DNA of 38,766 nucleotides from DAIOEK01 sp964648485 (GCA_964648485.1 CAZYOF010000026.1:1-38766); one strand, 5' to 3'. Shown: positions 1-9,149, numbered from the stretch's first letter. The notes: generated by a model from the letters alone, not told the origin. Numbers and translations: made by a program.

Positions 1-135
1 AACAAACCCATGGGTATTTATGACTCGAATTTACAGAAAAATGGTTGCGTAATCTTAGTATACAGCGATTTTTTATGGAATGCTAGTTTTGTAAATATCA
101 ATGAATATACATTCCATGTACAAACTATCATATAA
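1..135 (+). CDS. possible C-terminal end of a truncated gene, unknown product
   Basis: Frame 1 is open from the first base to a TAA at 133-135 (44 codons) and reads as ordinary protein, ending in residues YTFHVQTII. The next gene's promoter begins just after it, as expected if a gene ends here. A run of 44 open codons is not significant in AT-rich DNA, so this is a suggestion only. No family is recognisable. An 8-bp inverted repeat (75-82 and 110-117, ATGGAATG/CATTCCAT) lies inside it. Confidence 0.4.
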   Translation, partial: NKPMGIYDSNLQKNGCVILVYSDFLWNASFVNINEYTFHVQTII

Positions 136-154
136 ATAAAATTGATAATTCTTA

Positions 155-183
155 TTGGTCATTTTTTTAATTTCTCCTATAAT
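155..183 (+). promoter_or_regulatory. sigma70-type promoter
   Basis: TTGGTC at 155-160 and TATAAT at 178-183 are separated by exactly 17 bases. Transcription would start near 190 and give a leader of about 22 bases that contains the AGGAGG ribosome binding site of the gene starting at 212. Confidence 0.55.
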
Positions 184-211
184 TTATTATCAAAGCATAT
201 CAGGAGGGAAT

Positions 212-916
212 ATGGGAGATATTCTAGTCAGTCTAATCATCGTTGGGGTTACTGCTATTGGGATAATTGCATTGTTTATTTTCCTTGGGCAAAAGAAGAA
301 ACAGACATTTCAACAATTGGAACAATCTGCCAAAGAAAATGGATGGATTCTTGAGCGAATTGAGAAACCGCTTCTTTCCGGATACAAGGTATCCGGACGA
401 ATGATGGAAGGAAACTGGACGCTGGAATCTCTATCGAAAGCATCATCCACTGAATCTGGTCCAGGATCATCAGGAATCAACAAAACAACGGAATGGTTTT
501 CATCTGATTTAATATCTCCAAAGGGTGCGGTAGTATTTGGCCCTGCGATGGGTCCGGTTTCACGGATGAGTAATACCAGTTTTGGTTCGACGCTGGTGCA
601 GATGGCTCTACGAATAATGCTGGGACAGGATGCAGAGTGGGCGGGCAGTTTATCGCAAACAGATATTTCGAATACGTCTATGGGTAAGAAGTTAATAGCA
701 TTTGCGACTGAAGGATTTGATGTAAAACCAATGATAACTCCGGAAGTGGAAAAAGCGGTAGGTAATTTATCGGGGAAAATGGAACCTGTTATCATCTGGA
801 ACCAGAATGGAATCAGCATTAGATTTTTAAACCATCAATCCTTAAACCCAGAAGAATGGAAAATTATAATTGAACTTGGAAAGACTCTTATGCGAGAGTG
901 GAGCAGAATCGGATAA
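212..916 (+). CDS. small membrane-anchored protein of unknown function
   Basis: This 234-residue protein starts with one hydrophobic segment (about residues 4-25), followed by a KKK stop-transfer patch and a soluble domain predicted to lie in the cytoplasm. I do not recognise the family. The soluble part holds a Ser/Gly-rich stretch near residues 75-95 and otherwise looks globular. The start at 212 is chosen because a near-perfect AGGAGG lies 6 bases upstream; an in-frame upstream ATG at 155 lacks a ribosome binding site and falls inside the predicted promoter. The next gene, a lipoprotein, begins 42 bases downstream in the same direction, so the two may be co-transcribed, which would suggest an envelope-related role. 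Confidence 0.7.
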   Translation: MGDILVSLIIVGVTAIGIIALFIFLGQKKKQTFQQLEQSAKENGWILERIEKPLLSGYKVSGRMMEGNWTLESLSKASSTESGPGSSGINKTTEWFSSDLISPKGAVVFGPAMGPVSRMSNTSFGSTLVQMALRIMLGQDAEWAGSLSQTDISNTSMGKKLIAFATEGFDVKPMITPEVEKAVGNLSGKMEPVIIWNQNGISIRFLNHQSLNPEEWKIIIELGKTLMREWSRIG

Positions 917-958
917 ACAGTAAAAAAAATGGTAACCAATCGAAAGGGGAAAATTACC

Positions 959-2605
959 ATGAGAAATCGAAATAGATTATCAATATTATACGGAGTGCTT
1001 ATCCTGGCAATCTGCAGCGGGTGTCTTTTCTTTCCATCATTTTCAAAAAACAAGCCTTTCGAGAATCAAAGCAATAATCCAGAAGAAAGTTCCGAAGTGA
1101 ATGATGAAGACACCGGATTACCTGAAGTGATTGAATACCATGAAGGTGGGTTTAGTTTTAAAACAATTCCTGGATGGGATGTTGTCTGCGCCCTGGGTAT
1201 GATTCAAATAAAAGCGCCTGATGCTGATTCAGATTATGGACCCGTTTTTCTGATCATGGCTGGGAATAATGATGTGGAAATGACAACGGAAGAAGCTTTT
1301 GAAAAATTTCAGAGCACTACAACAGGCGCATCTATCAGCAAACCGAAAAAGATTAAGGTGGGTGGATTTCAAGCCTTACAAGCAGAAATGAGTACAGAAC
1401 AGGGTGGAGAAGATATTAAAGCTTATGTGATTACATCCATGCTGACGAAAACCAGGCAGTTTACCATGATGGCTTCCAGTCCTGCAGACCGCTGGGAAGA
1501 TGATATCGAACCATATTTTGATGATGTTGTTAAGAGCATTAAGTTTATTGATATCGATCCCAATGCGGGTTGCCCTCCGGGTACCTCTGGAATGGAGGAG
1601 GATCCTGAAGTTAGCCTGCCTGAGATCCCAGAAGAACCTGCTCAGATGGCTGATAATGGGGATGGATTCTTGCATCAATGGGCAAGCTATGCAAGAGCCA
1701 GCTCAGAGTACGGTAGCGAAGATTGGTCTGCAATGCAGGCAACCGGTGAGCCTGACGTATTTGAGTGTAAAGACTCTGTTCAGGCGTGGGCATCAGTTGG
1801 CGCAAATACCAAGGAATGGATCGAATTAACCTATGATGTTCCAGTGATGCCAACTGAGATAAATATTTACATGAACTACAATCCTTCGCAAGTAGTAGAG
1901 GTACAGATTATCACAACCGAAGGAGATGCGTACACTACAACTACTACTAAACCAGAAATTGTTCCATACTGCCCGGATACTTACTCAATTTCCCTTGAAT
2001 TAGAGAAACAATTACTCGTAAATAAAGTAAAAATATTTATTGATCAATCAATACTTGGAATCGGCTGGAATGAAATTGACGCAGTAGAACTGGTAGGGAT
2101 TTCTGAAGGAGGGGGGTTGATTCCACCCAAGGCTCCAGTACAACAAGGTGGAGGCTCAACAGCAGGAGGGTCTGGAACCAGCGCATCGCCATATTCTCCT
2201 GACGAACTTGATCCAGGTGCCTATGCTTACTCTGTTTCAGGGTATGAAAATGATGTAGTGATGGGTGCCAATGTATTGTATCAATCCATCGACGTGGAAT
2301 ACGTCATCGGGTTTATCAGCGGAAATGAAAGATATGTTGTGAATCTAATGCTGACCAAGGGAGACATTAAAAGAGGTAAGACCATACTCAAAGCGTATGA
2401 TCAAAAAATTACTCCTAAAGGACCCACCGCAGCCATCGCAATCAATAGTTTTCTATACATAGCAGAAAGTGGCGAAATTGTCATTGAGAACGATCCGAAA
2501 AACGGAGAGATAACCGGTACATATTATTTTATTGCCCGCAGCAAAGACTTTCCAGACCGGGTTGTTGAAGTATCCGGTGCGATGAATTCCATTAAATTAA
2601 AGTAG
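959..2605 (+). CDS. secreted lipoprotein with PsbP-like and discoidin-like domains
   Basis: The 548-residue product has a type II signal peptide with lipobox ICSGC, so Cys22 would be lipidated and the protein held on the outer face of the membrane. Residues about 40-200 (starting near EYHEGGFSFKTIPGW) resemble the PsbP/DUF1795 fold. Residues about 235-380 resemble an F5/8 type C (discoidin) carbohydrate-binding fold, with ASSEYGSEDWSAMQATGEPD followed by EWIELTYDVPV. A Gly/Ser-rich linker (about 390-415) leads to a C-terminal beta-rich domain. The ATG at 959 is preferred because AAAGGGGA lies 8 bases upstream; an ATG at 929 is in frame but has no such site. The function is probably ligand or sugar binding at the surface; no enzyme motif is visible. 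Confidence 0.8.
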   Translation: MRNRNRLSILYGVLILAICSGCLFFPSFSKNKPFENQSNNPEESSEVNDEDTGLPEVIEYHEGGFSFKTIPGWDVVCALGMIQIKAPDADSDYGPVFLIMAGNNDVEMTTEEAFEKFQSTTTGASISKPKKIKVGGFQALQAEMSTEQGGEDIKAYVITSMLTKTRQFTMMASSPADRWEDDIEPYFDDVVKSIKFIDIDPNAGCPPGTSGMEEDPEVSLPEIPEEPAQMADNGDGFLHQWASYARASSEYGSEDWSAMQATGEPDVFECKDSVQAWASVGANTKEWIELTYDVPVMPTEINIYMNYNPSQVVEVQIITTEGDAYTTTTTKPEIVPYCPDTYSISLELEKQLLVNKVKIFIDQSILGIGWNEIDAVELVGISEGGGLIPPKAPVQQGGGSTAGGSGTSASPYSPDELDPGAYAYSVSGYENDVVMGANVLYQSIDVEYVIGFISGNERYVVNLMLTKGDIKRGKTILKAYDQKITPKGPTAAIAINSFLYIAESGEIVIENDPKNGEITGTYYFIARSKDFPDRVVEVSGAMNSIKLK

Positions 2606-2616
2606 AATAGAGATGA

Positions 2617-2652
2617 GAAAAATCCCTGGTTGAAGAAACCAGGGATTTTTTT
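2617..2652. terminator. bidirectional rho-independent terminator
   Basis: AAAAATCCCTGGTT and AACCAGGGATTTTT form a strong hairpin with a short loop, flanked by A and T tracts. It lies between two convergent genes (ends 2605 and 2651) and can serve both strands. Confidence 0.85.
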
Positions 2653-4495
2653 ACTTCCAGAAAAGATAGGTTGCGATGAATAACCCCAATATACTTACAA
2701 GGGTTAACCAGAAACCCACCTTAACAAAATCTTTCATCCGGTAACTACCCGGTCCAATCATCATAATATTTACCGGGTGTGCAAGCGGAAGGAGGAAGGA
2801 TGCTGAGCACCCGATGGCGGTTGCGACCGCAATTGCATGCGGATTCATGCCGGTATTAATTGCCGCACCCAAGGTAATTGGACCGGCAATAAATGCTGAA
2901 ACCTGTCCACCTACGAGCTGGGTTACAGCTGCACTGAGGATAAAAGATAAGAGCGAAAGATGTATCAAATCGCCCTGACTAAGCAGTCCGGACACATGGG
3001 CTGCAATTTGATTTGCCAGCCCCGTTTCGGTTATTGCAGTACTTACCACAAACATTCCGGCAATAATAAATATTGCCTGCCATTGAATGGATGCATAAAG
3101 CTCATCCAGCGAGACTTTATTCAACAAGATTAAAATAATTGCAGCAACAAGCATTGAAAGGTAAACCGGAATCTGAAAAGCAGAGAGTAGAATTACGATT
3201 CCCAACAAGGATAATGTCAAAAACACCATTTTTTTGTTAACCGGTTGATCTGACAAATGCGGTTTGATCACAATAAAGTCATTAAATTTTTCAATACTGT
3301 TTAATTGATTTTGATTACCGACAATTAACAGGGAATCGCCTGAGTTGAGAGGGAGTTTTCCAACATCTGTCCGATAACTACGGTCGGTTCGTTTAATTCC
3401 GATAATTGTGCCACCAAATTTTTCTCTAAAGTGAATTTCTGCAACGGTTTTACCCACATACTTTGAATGGGGCGAAAGAATGAGTTCAATTACCCCAATG
3501 CCTTTTGCACTTAAATACGTCTTATCTTTATGTGGTTGAACAACCATGCCCATCTTTCGGATATCAATGATTTTTTCTTCACGACCGATGAGCAAAAGTT
3601 TTTTACCAGGTTCGAGTATGGTTGATGGGTAAGGCAAGATGTATTCGCCATTTCGAATAACTGCTGCGATAGCCAACCCCCAGTGGGCGCCGATGTTTGC
3701 CTGAGCGATGGTCTGGTTTGCAAGAGGCGAATCGGGGAGAACAGATGCTTCCCATAAACGATCGCCTATTTGATAAAAATCTTCCAGTTGGCTGCCTGTC
3801 AGATTTAAGAAACTCGAATCATGATCGGGCTGGTGATTGGGTAATAATTTATTTCCCCAGAAATAGAAAAAAATAATACCTAAAATTGATATCAAACCTC
3901 CTGTGGGAAAGAAATCAAAAAAGCCTAAAGGTGATTGTGGAGGGTGAGTTTTTGTTAATAAATCACTCATTACCATGTTGGCAGTAGAAAAGTAGGTTGC
4001 TGTTCCACCCAGGAGACTGCCATAAGAAATGGGAATCAGTAATTTACTAGGGTAAATCTTTGTGCGATAGGATACTTCTAATGCACTGGGAAGGAGTAAC
4101 GCACCGGCAGCAAAATTATTCATTATTAATGACAGAGCAGCGCTGGTAACTGTGAAGAGTAAAATGTAACGTGATATGTTTTTACCACCGAGATTAATCA
4201 ATTGTCCGGCAATCCAGTAGTTTGCGCCAGATTTTTCAAATGTAATTGTTAACGCAAATAATGCGATAATCGTAATTAGCACCGGCTGGCTAAATCCAGC
4301 CAACATGTTAATTGCTGCAGATGGAGTACCAGCAGGTCCGAGTATTCCAAATCCTATTAACTGGAGGATTCCGAGCGTGACTGCAATTAATAATGCAACC
4401 AGGTCCATCCGTATTTTATTCAAAAGGACAAGGAGAATTCCACCCAAAACGATGACGCTTAGCAAAATTTGAGAAGTTATCGGATTATGGATCAT
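2651..4495 (-). CDS. SLC13/DASS-type anion permease with two RCK_C domains
   Basis: This 614-residue integral membrane protein has hydrophobic helices at both ends and a central soluble insert (about residues 230-410) containing two RCK_C (TrkA-C) domains, recognisable around LEPGKKLLLIGREEKI and LNSGDSLLIVGNQNQL. That order matches SLC13/CitM-type permeases with a regulatory insert, which move dicarboxylates, sulfate or related anions, usually with sodium. The second membrane half contains AIAVATAIGCSASFLLPLAH, typical of the family's substrate and sodium region. The substrate cannot be read from sequence. The gene is transcribed alone; a hairpin at 4546-4572 separates it from the upstream ABC exporter genes. 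The start has only a weak ribosome binding site. Confidence 0.87.
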   Translation of the reverse strand: MIHNPITSQILLSVIVLGGILLVLLNKIRMDLVALLIAVTLGILQLIGFGILGPAGTPSAAINMLAGFSQPVLITIIALFALTITFEKSGANYWIAGQLINLGGKNISRYILLFTVTSAALSLIMNNFAAGALLLPSALEVSYRTKIYPSKLLIPISYGSLLGGTATYFSTANMVMSDLLTKTHPPQSPLGFFDFFPTGGLISILGIIFFYFWGNKLLPNHQPDHDSSFLNLTGSQLEDFYQIGDRLWEASVLPDSPLANQTIAQANIGAHWGLAIAAVIRNGEYILPYPSTILEPGKKLLLIGREEKIIDIRKMGMVVQPHKDKTYLSAKGIGVIELILSPHSKYVGKTVAEIHFREKFGGTIIGIKRTDRSYRTDVGKLPLNSGDSLLIVGNQNQLNSIEKFNDFIVIKPHLSDQPVNKKMVFLTLSLLGIVILLSAFQIPVYLSMLVAAIILILLNKVSLDELYASIQWQAIFIIAGMFVVSTAITETGLANQIAAHVSGLLSQGDLIHLSLLSFILSAAVTQLVGGQVSAFIAGPITLGAAINTGMNPHAIAVATAIGCSASFLLPLAHPVNIMMIGPGSYRMKDFVKVGFWLTLVSILGLFIATYLFWK

Positions 4496-4545
4496 GATGA
4501 AATTTCCGTGAAGAATATAATAAATTATGCATTGTTATTAAATTA

Positions 4546-4572
4546 TAACCTGTCCTTCCAGGACAGGTTATT
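4546..4572 (-). terminator. hairpin, probable terminator of the ABC exporter operon
   Basis: ATAACCTGTCCT and AGGACAGGTTAT form an almost perfect stem with a 3-base loop. On the minus strand it follows the ATP-binding gene ending at 4593, with an AT-rich rather than pure-T tail (AATTTAATAA), so termination may be partial. Confidence 0.5.
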
Positions 4573-4592
4573 TGCTAATCATTCAAATGAAA

Positions 4593-5312
4593 TCAAGCAC
4601 AAGCCATAAAGTCATCAATTTCACGGCGAGTAGATAATACTCTTTCCACTTTGCCATCCATCATCTGGATAACCTTATCCACATAGATGCACATTCGCAG
4701 ATCATGGGTCACAATAATTCCGGCTTTGTTTTGTTCGTGGATCAGATCTGAAAAGATTTTTACCACCTGATAGGCTCTCTCAGTATCCAGGCTGGCGGTA
4801 GGCTCATCTGCAAGTACCAGACTGGGATTATGTACGAGAGAACGCGCGATGGCAACCCGTTGCTTTTGCCCACCGGAAAGTTGAGACGGCAGGTTATTCT
4901 GTCTTTCTTCCAACCCTAATCGATATAACAGTTCTCTGGCATATTCTCTCGATTGAGATGAATGTGATCCGTTTAGACGCAGCATCATTTCTACGTTTTC
5001 AAGCGCAGTAAGGTATGGAACCAGATTATTCGCCTGGAACGTAAAACCAATCCGCTCCCTTCGGAACTGCACTTTCTGGTGATCCTTAAGAGTTGCGAGG
5101 TTCGTTCCATCGATGCTTACTTCCCCCTGAGAAGGGTTTAGTAAGGCAGCCAACATGGCAAGCATGGTCGTTTTCCCGGACCCAGAAGGACCCACCAATG
5201 CAACAAATTCTCCTTTTTTGACGGATAAATTAACTGAGTCAACAGCTGTTACCTGAATTGGTCCACTTTTATATATTTTTGTTACCTGAGAAGCATTGAG
5301 TACTGTATCCAT
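4593..5312 (-). CDS. ABC transporter ATP-binding protein, LolD/MacB/DevA type
   Basis: This 239-residue ATPase has all motifs: Walker A GPSGSGKTT at 41-49, Q-loop FTFQANN near 91-97, signature LSGGQ at 145-149, Walker B LVLADE at 165-170 and the switch His in VTHD (H203). It groups by motif with the MacB/LolD/DevA exporters, which power type VII (mechanotransmission) permeases. The permease gene lies directly upstream, 9 bases away, so the two form one operon. ATG at 5312 is chosen over a TTG two codons earlier because AGGA sits 7 bases before it. No periplasmic adaptor (DevB/MacA type) is nearby. The substrate is unknown; peptide or lipid export or extraction is typical for the family. Confidence 0.9.
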   Translation of the reverse strand: MDTVLNASQVTKIYKSGPIQVTAVDSVNLSVKKGEFVALVGPSGSGKTTMLAMLAALLNPSQGEVSIDGTNLATLKDHQKVQFRRERIGFTFQANNLVPYLTALENVEMMLRLNGSHSSQSREYARELLYRLGLEERQNNLPSQLSGGQKQRVAIARSLVHNPSLVLADEPTASLDTERAYQVVKIFSDLIHEQNKAGIIVTHDLRMCIYVDKVIQMMDGKVERVLSTRREIDDFMACA

Positions 5313-5321
5313 AATCAAATC

Positions 5322-6476
5322 CTAAGAACTTAATCCAAGTGCGGTCAGAGGCTCCACCGAAACAGCCAGCCGTACAGAAACCAATCCACCAAGGGGTCCG
5401 ATGGCAAGCAAAGCAAGCATGGCTATGGCTACGGAATTTCCTGAAAGGATGATGGGTACCGAATCAGGGATGCCTAATGAGAGGAGGAAAGTGAACAATC
5501 CGCCCATAAGAACACCAAATGTGCTGACAAGAATAATCTGAGATACAACCGCCATTGCTACTGTCCGGTTTGGGGTGCCTATTGCTTTTAGAACACCGAT
5601 CAGTGGAACTTTTTGGAGCATCTGTATCTGGAAAAATCCTCCGATGACCAGCACACCAATCAGTAATGTGAATAGTTGCTGTGTATTTAAGGTCTGTTGC
5701 TGAACCAGATAACCGGGGATTGCCGTGATCGCTTCTTCCTTATCGACCACTTCAAGATTTGGCACCTGGTTTTCAATCCTCAGTGCAACATCTTCTGGTC
5801 TGTATCCATCTGCCACCTTGATGGCAATGATGTTGGATGTAAATTCAGAGCGGTTAACTGATGCAGATGGTTGCGGACGAACTTTATCCCATGTCAGGTA
5901 GGGGATAAATACAGAAGGACGGTATAAATATTCCTGACCATCTGTCAGCCCGATAATCCTGACCTGATAATATTCAAAATCTTTTCCCTGGAGAGATTTA
6001 ATATTGATGGTGTCACCGATGCCATATCCAGTCCCACGAGCAAAGTTTTGATCGATTACGACTACATTTTCATTATCCAGCCGCAGGGTCTCACCTGAAG
6101 AAACAACAGGCATGCCCGGGCTAAGAGGCTCAACGCCGATGAGTGAGATGTCAACATCCTCACCGGTCTGCTGGCTAAAAACACTGGCAGAGCTTAAACC
6201 AATAGACCCCAGGTTTGCCACACCATCCACACGGCGTATGTTATTGAAGGTTGATTTACCGATTTGACTGGCTGAGGAAGATAGTTGGACTTTATCCTGG
6301 AAAACGATCAATTCGGCATCCAACTTAGACAGATATTCCTTATTGGCATTGGATAATCCCTGCGCTAGACCTGCGATGAATAATACAAGCGTGGTGATTA
6401 ATCCGATAACCAGACTGAATAAGAAAAATCTTCCCCGATTACGCCATACTTCTTTGAATGCAAGATAAAACGCCAT
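5322..6476 (-). CDS. FtsX/MacB-like ABC transporter permease
   Basis: The 384-residue protein has the standard type VII layout: one N-terminal membrane helix (about 17-39), a large extracytoplasmic domain (about 45-260) and three C-terminal helices (about 268-290, 305-330 and 345-370). It pairs with the ATPase encoded 9 bases downstream. The external domain includes DVDISLIGVEPLSPGMPVV and an ending close to IPGYLVQQQTLNT, as in DevC-like permeases. The start is supported by GGGAGAG just upstream and by a well-formed promoter (6511-6540). The role is export, or release of a molecule from the outer leaflet; the substrate is not readable. Confidence 0.87.
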   Translation of the reverse strand: MAFYLAFKEVWRNRGRFFLFSLVIGLITTLVLFIAGLAQGLSNANKEYLSKLDAELIVFQDKVQLSSSASQIGKSTFNNIRRVDGVANLGSIGLSSASVFSQQTGEDVDISLIGVEPLSPGMPVVSSGETLRLDNENVVVIDQNFARGTGYGIGDTINIKSLQGKDFEYYQVRIIGLTDGQEYLYRPSVFIPYLTWDKVRPQPSASVNRSEFTSNIIAIKVADGYRPEDVALRIENQVPNLEVVDKEEAITAIPGYLVQQQTLNTQQLFTLLIGVLVIGGFFQIQMLQKVPLIGVLKAIGTPNRTVAMAVVSQIILVSTFGVLMGGLFTFLLSLGIPDSVPIILSGNSVAIAMLALLAIGPLGGLVSVRLAVSVEPLTALGLSS

Positions 6477-6510
6477 ACTCTCTCCCTTTGTATAATAAAT
6501 GTATAAGTAG

Positions 6511-6540
6511 ATTATAAAATAAAAATCCCTTTACTGGCAA
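6511..6540 (-). promoter_or_regulatory. promoter of the ABC exporter operon
   Basis: On the minus strand TTGCCA (6540-6535) and TATAAT (6516-6511) are 18 bases apart. The predicted start near 6504 leaves a leader of about 28 bases that contains the GGGAGAG site of the permease gene. Confidence 0.55.
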
Positions 6541-6558
6541 ACTTGTATAAAGTATAAC
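6530..6558 (+). promoter_or_regulatory. possible promoter of the ECF transporter genes
   Basis: TTTACT (6530-6535) and TATAAC (6553-6558) are 17 bases apart on the plus strand. The -35 box overlaps the -35 box of the opposing promoter, so the two polymerases could not bind together. The leader to the ATG at 6635 would be about 70 bases; I see no riboswitch in it. Confidence 0.35.
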
Positions 6559-6634
6559 GATGAAAATCATGGATGACATCTGATATTTGCAGCAGGTTGC
6601 CTGTGTTAGAATAAAAAGAAAATTGCAGGCTATC

Positions 6635-8332
6635 ATGCGAGAATTCATCCAGATAGATGACATATCATTTCATTACCCGGATTCGAATCAAGAAGGGCGG
6701 AATACACTTGATCAAATCCGACTTGCCATTGGACAAGGTGAATATATTGCGATACTTGGGGCGAATGGATCAGGAAAATCTACGCTCGCAAAGATGATCA
6801 ATGCACTCCTTCTGCCTGATTCCGGCAGGGTACTTGTTTCCGGATTAGATACCAGCAAACCAGAAAACCTGTCATTAATCAGGATGAAAATCGGGATGGT
6901 TTTTCAATCACCCGAGGAGCAGATATTTTCTTCCACTATTGAGGAAGACGTTGCTTTCGGTCTCGAAAATTTTGGCTGGGAATATGAAAAAATGCATCTG
7001 CGGGTTAAAGAAATCCTGACCCGCATGGATTTGTGGGATGTCAGGCAAAGACCTTCCTATCTGTTATCAGGTGGTCAAACACAACGTCTGGCATTGGCAG
7101 GAGTGCTAGCCATCCAACCGGATTGTATTATTTTCGATGAGGCGACATCCATGCTGGATCCAATGGGGAGGAAAGTTGTTTTACGGCAGATGCGGCAATT
7201 GAACGAGCAGGGAAAAACGATCCTGCATATTACCCATTCCATGGATGAAGCACTCGAAGCCAGCCGGGTTGTGGTATTACAACTGGGGAAAATAGTTTTT
7301 GATGGCAAACCAGAAGCTCTATTTTCGGGAGAACATGACCTGGAGAGATGGAACCTGGAATACCCGGCAGAAAATAAATTAATAATGGATCTGCGAAATA
7401 CATTTGAAGGCTTTCCTACAGATATTCGCCATCTGGATGAAGCTGCGGACTGGTTTTTAAAGAATAATATCAACCCATTTCAACAAGTAAGTGGGATAAA
7501 AATACCGGACCGGGAAGAAATTTCGGTAAAACAACTCAGACACGTATATCTGGAAGGGACACCTTACCAAAGCCGCGCATTATTGGATGTTAACCTGACT
7601 GTGATGGATGGAGAAAACCATGGACTAATCGGGGTAACAGGTTCAGGCAAGAGCACACTATTGCAGCATCTGAATGGATTACTGCGACCGCAGGAGGGAT
7701 CTGTACATGTTGGATCCTATGATCTTTCAGACCAAAAGCTTTCGCGACGTGATCTTGTGCAATATATAGGTTATGTAATGCAGAATCCAGAAGTGCAATT
7801 CTTTGAAGAATACACCGGAGATGAAATCGCATATGGACCAAAGACTGTAGGAATCAATGAGCCGCTGGCAGATCGTGTCCGCTGGGCGATGGACAAGGTG
7901 GGATTGAATTTTGAAGTATTTAAAGACCGAAAGGTGAACAGCCTTTCTGGCGGGGAGAAAAGAAAGGCTGCATTAGCTTCCATCATAGCACTCAAACCAC
8001 AAGTTTTACTGCTGGATGAACCAACCGCTGGATTGGATCCGGTAGCGCATCACCAAATTTTACAAGTTTTCGATGAAATGCAGGCTGAAGGAACCACCAT
8101 GGTGGTGTCTTCGCATAATATGGAAGATATTTATACCCTTTGCAAAAATGTCACGGTCTTAGACCACGGAGCAAGTGTTGAAACAGGTAATGCGAGGGAG
8201 GTCCTATCCAACCAATCCAAGCTGGAAGGTATGCAGTTGGTACCGCCTGCCAGATTAAGACTGATCAACTTATACCGACAAAAGAGCACTGCGGCATTAA
8301 TTCGGAGAGAAGGAGAAGAAGCATATGAGTGA
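6635..8332 (+). CDS. ECF transporter ATPase, EcfA1-EcfA2 fusion with two ABC domains
   Basis: This 565-residue protein is two ATPases in one chain. Domain 1 has Walker A GANGSGKST (42-50), Q91, LSGGQ (144-148) and Walker B IIFDE (165-169). Domain 2 has GVTGSGKST (about 333-341), LSGGEKRKAAL (about 436) and VLLLDEPT (about 456-463). Both carry the MVFQSPEEQ or VMQNPEVQF type Q-loop found in EcfA (CbiO) proteins. In most group II ECF systems EcfA and EcfA' are separate, although fusions are known. EcfT follows with an 8-base overlap, giving translational coupling. The ATG at 6635 is chosen because it places the domain correctly; its ribosome binding site is weak. The ATPase drives uptake of vitamins or metals through membrane S components. 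Confidence 0.92.
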   Translation: MREFIQIDDISFHYPDSNQEGRNTLDQIRLAIGQGEYIAILGANGSGKSTLAKMINALLLPDSGRVLVSGLDTSKPENLSLIRMKIGMVFQSPEEQIFSSTIEEDVAFGLENFGWEYEKMHLRVKEILTRMDLWDVRQRPSYLLSGGQTQRLALAGVLAIQPDCIIFDEATSMLDPMGRKVVLRQMRQLNEQGKTILHITHSMDEALEASRVVVLQLGKIVFDGKPEALFSGEHDLERWNLEYPAENKLIMDLRNTFEGFPTDIRHLDEAADWFLKNNINPFQQVSGIKIPDREEISVKQLRHVYLEGTPYQSRALLDVNLTVMDGENHGLIGVTGSGKSTLLQHLNGLLRPQEGSVHVGSYDLSDQKLSRRDLVQYIGYVMQNPEVQFFEEYTGDEIAYGPKTVGINEPLADRVRWAMDKVGLNFEVFKDRKVNSLSGGEKRKAALASIIALKPQVLLLDEPTAGLDPVAHHQILQVFDEMQAEGTTMVVSSHNMEDIYTLCKNVTVLDHGASVETGNAREVLSNQSKLEGMQLVPPARLRLINLYRQKSTAALIRREGEEAYE

Positions 8333-9149
8333 ATTTGAATTTCTACGCTCCATGCCATTCACCGAATTTTCTCCACGCAATAGCCTGCTGCAGAAAATTG
8401 AACCGCGCGCCTTTTTACTTTCCTTTTTCATTTTTCTTATCACCATCTTATTCATAACAGATATTAGCATGCTGATAGCAATATTGGCTGTAATCATCCT
8501 CGGGATGATCATTTCACAGGTACCCATCCGGGTATTTATGCGTGGCTTCCTTTCAGCACTTCCTTTCATATTGATCATCGCAGCCATCAATATTTTTTTC
8601 AATACTGCTGTAGATAGTGGTGCAACTTACCTGAAATGGAGATCCATTGACATATCATCCGCGGATTTCCGGGTGGCAATTATTCTCATTCTACGATTCA
8701 CCGCGATGATGCTCTTAATCAGCCTGGTGAGCAGCACATTATCCACTTCCCGGTTTATTCACGGCATGGAGCGGATATTTTCTCCGCTGAAATACCTCAG
8801 AGTGCCAGTGCTGGAATTCATCATTGCAGTGGAGATCTCCATTCGGTTTATCCCCATATTGACATTGACAGCTGAAAGGATTGCCAAAGCGCAGGCATCG
8901 CGCGGGGCGGTCTGGGGATCAGGTTCGGGCAGCCTGTTTGCGCGGGTGAAGCAGGTCGCTCCATTGCTGATTCCACTTTTTGTGCAGAGCCTGCATAAGG
9001 CGGAAGCGCTGGCTATGGCTATGGATGCAAGAGGATTCGGGGTGATACCTGACCGAACGAGCTATATCCGATCTAAATTCACCTGGCATGATGGTATATA
9101 CCTGGCTGCCTGTCTGTTACTTGCCATTGGCATCATCACATTTGCATAA
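8325..9149 (+). CDS. ecfT: ECF transporter transmembrane protein EcfT
   Basis: The 274-residue protein has several membrane helices and the two cytoplasmic coupling-helix signatures of EcfT: AQASRGA (about residue 187) and AMDARGFG (about residue 230). These bind the grooves of the two ATPase domains. It overlaps the fused ATPase gene by 8 bases and probably forms with it the energising module into which S components plug. A C-terminal helix closes the protein. The family assignment is firm; substrate choice rests with the S component. Confidence 0.92.
   Translation: MSEFEFLRSMPFTEFSPRNSLLQKIEPRAFLLSFFIFLITILFITDISMLIAILAVIILGMIISQVPIRVFMRGFLSALPFILIIAAINIFFNTAVDSGATYLKWRSIDISSADFRVAIILILRFTAMMLLISLVSSTLSTSRFIHGMERIFSPLKYLRVPVLEFIIAVEISIRFIPILTLTAERIAKAQASRGAVWGSGSGSLFARVKQVAPLLIPLFVQSLHKAEALAMAMDARGFGVIPDRTSYIRSKFTWHDGIYLAACLLLAIGIITFA

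Noticed and set aside
310..819. Long minus-strand open frame opposite the first membrane protein gene
   Set aside because: It has no ribosome binding site, an odd composition and is fully covered by the plus-strand gene, which has a strong promoter and AGGAGG.
4593..6476. A DevB/MacA-type adaptor for the exporter
   Set aside because: No HlyD-like gene occurs next to the two exporter genes or in this window.
6477..6634. Vitamin riboswitch in front of the ECF genes
   Set aside because: I looked for thiamine, cobalamin and folate type cores and saw none; the leader is short.
7075..7473. Open frame of 132 codons opposite the fused ECF ATPase
   Set aside because: Composition and lack of signals indicate an antisense shadow of a well-conserved gene.
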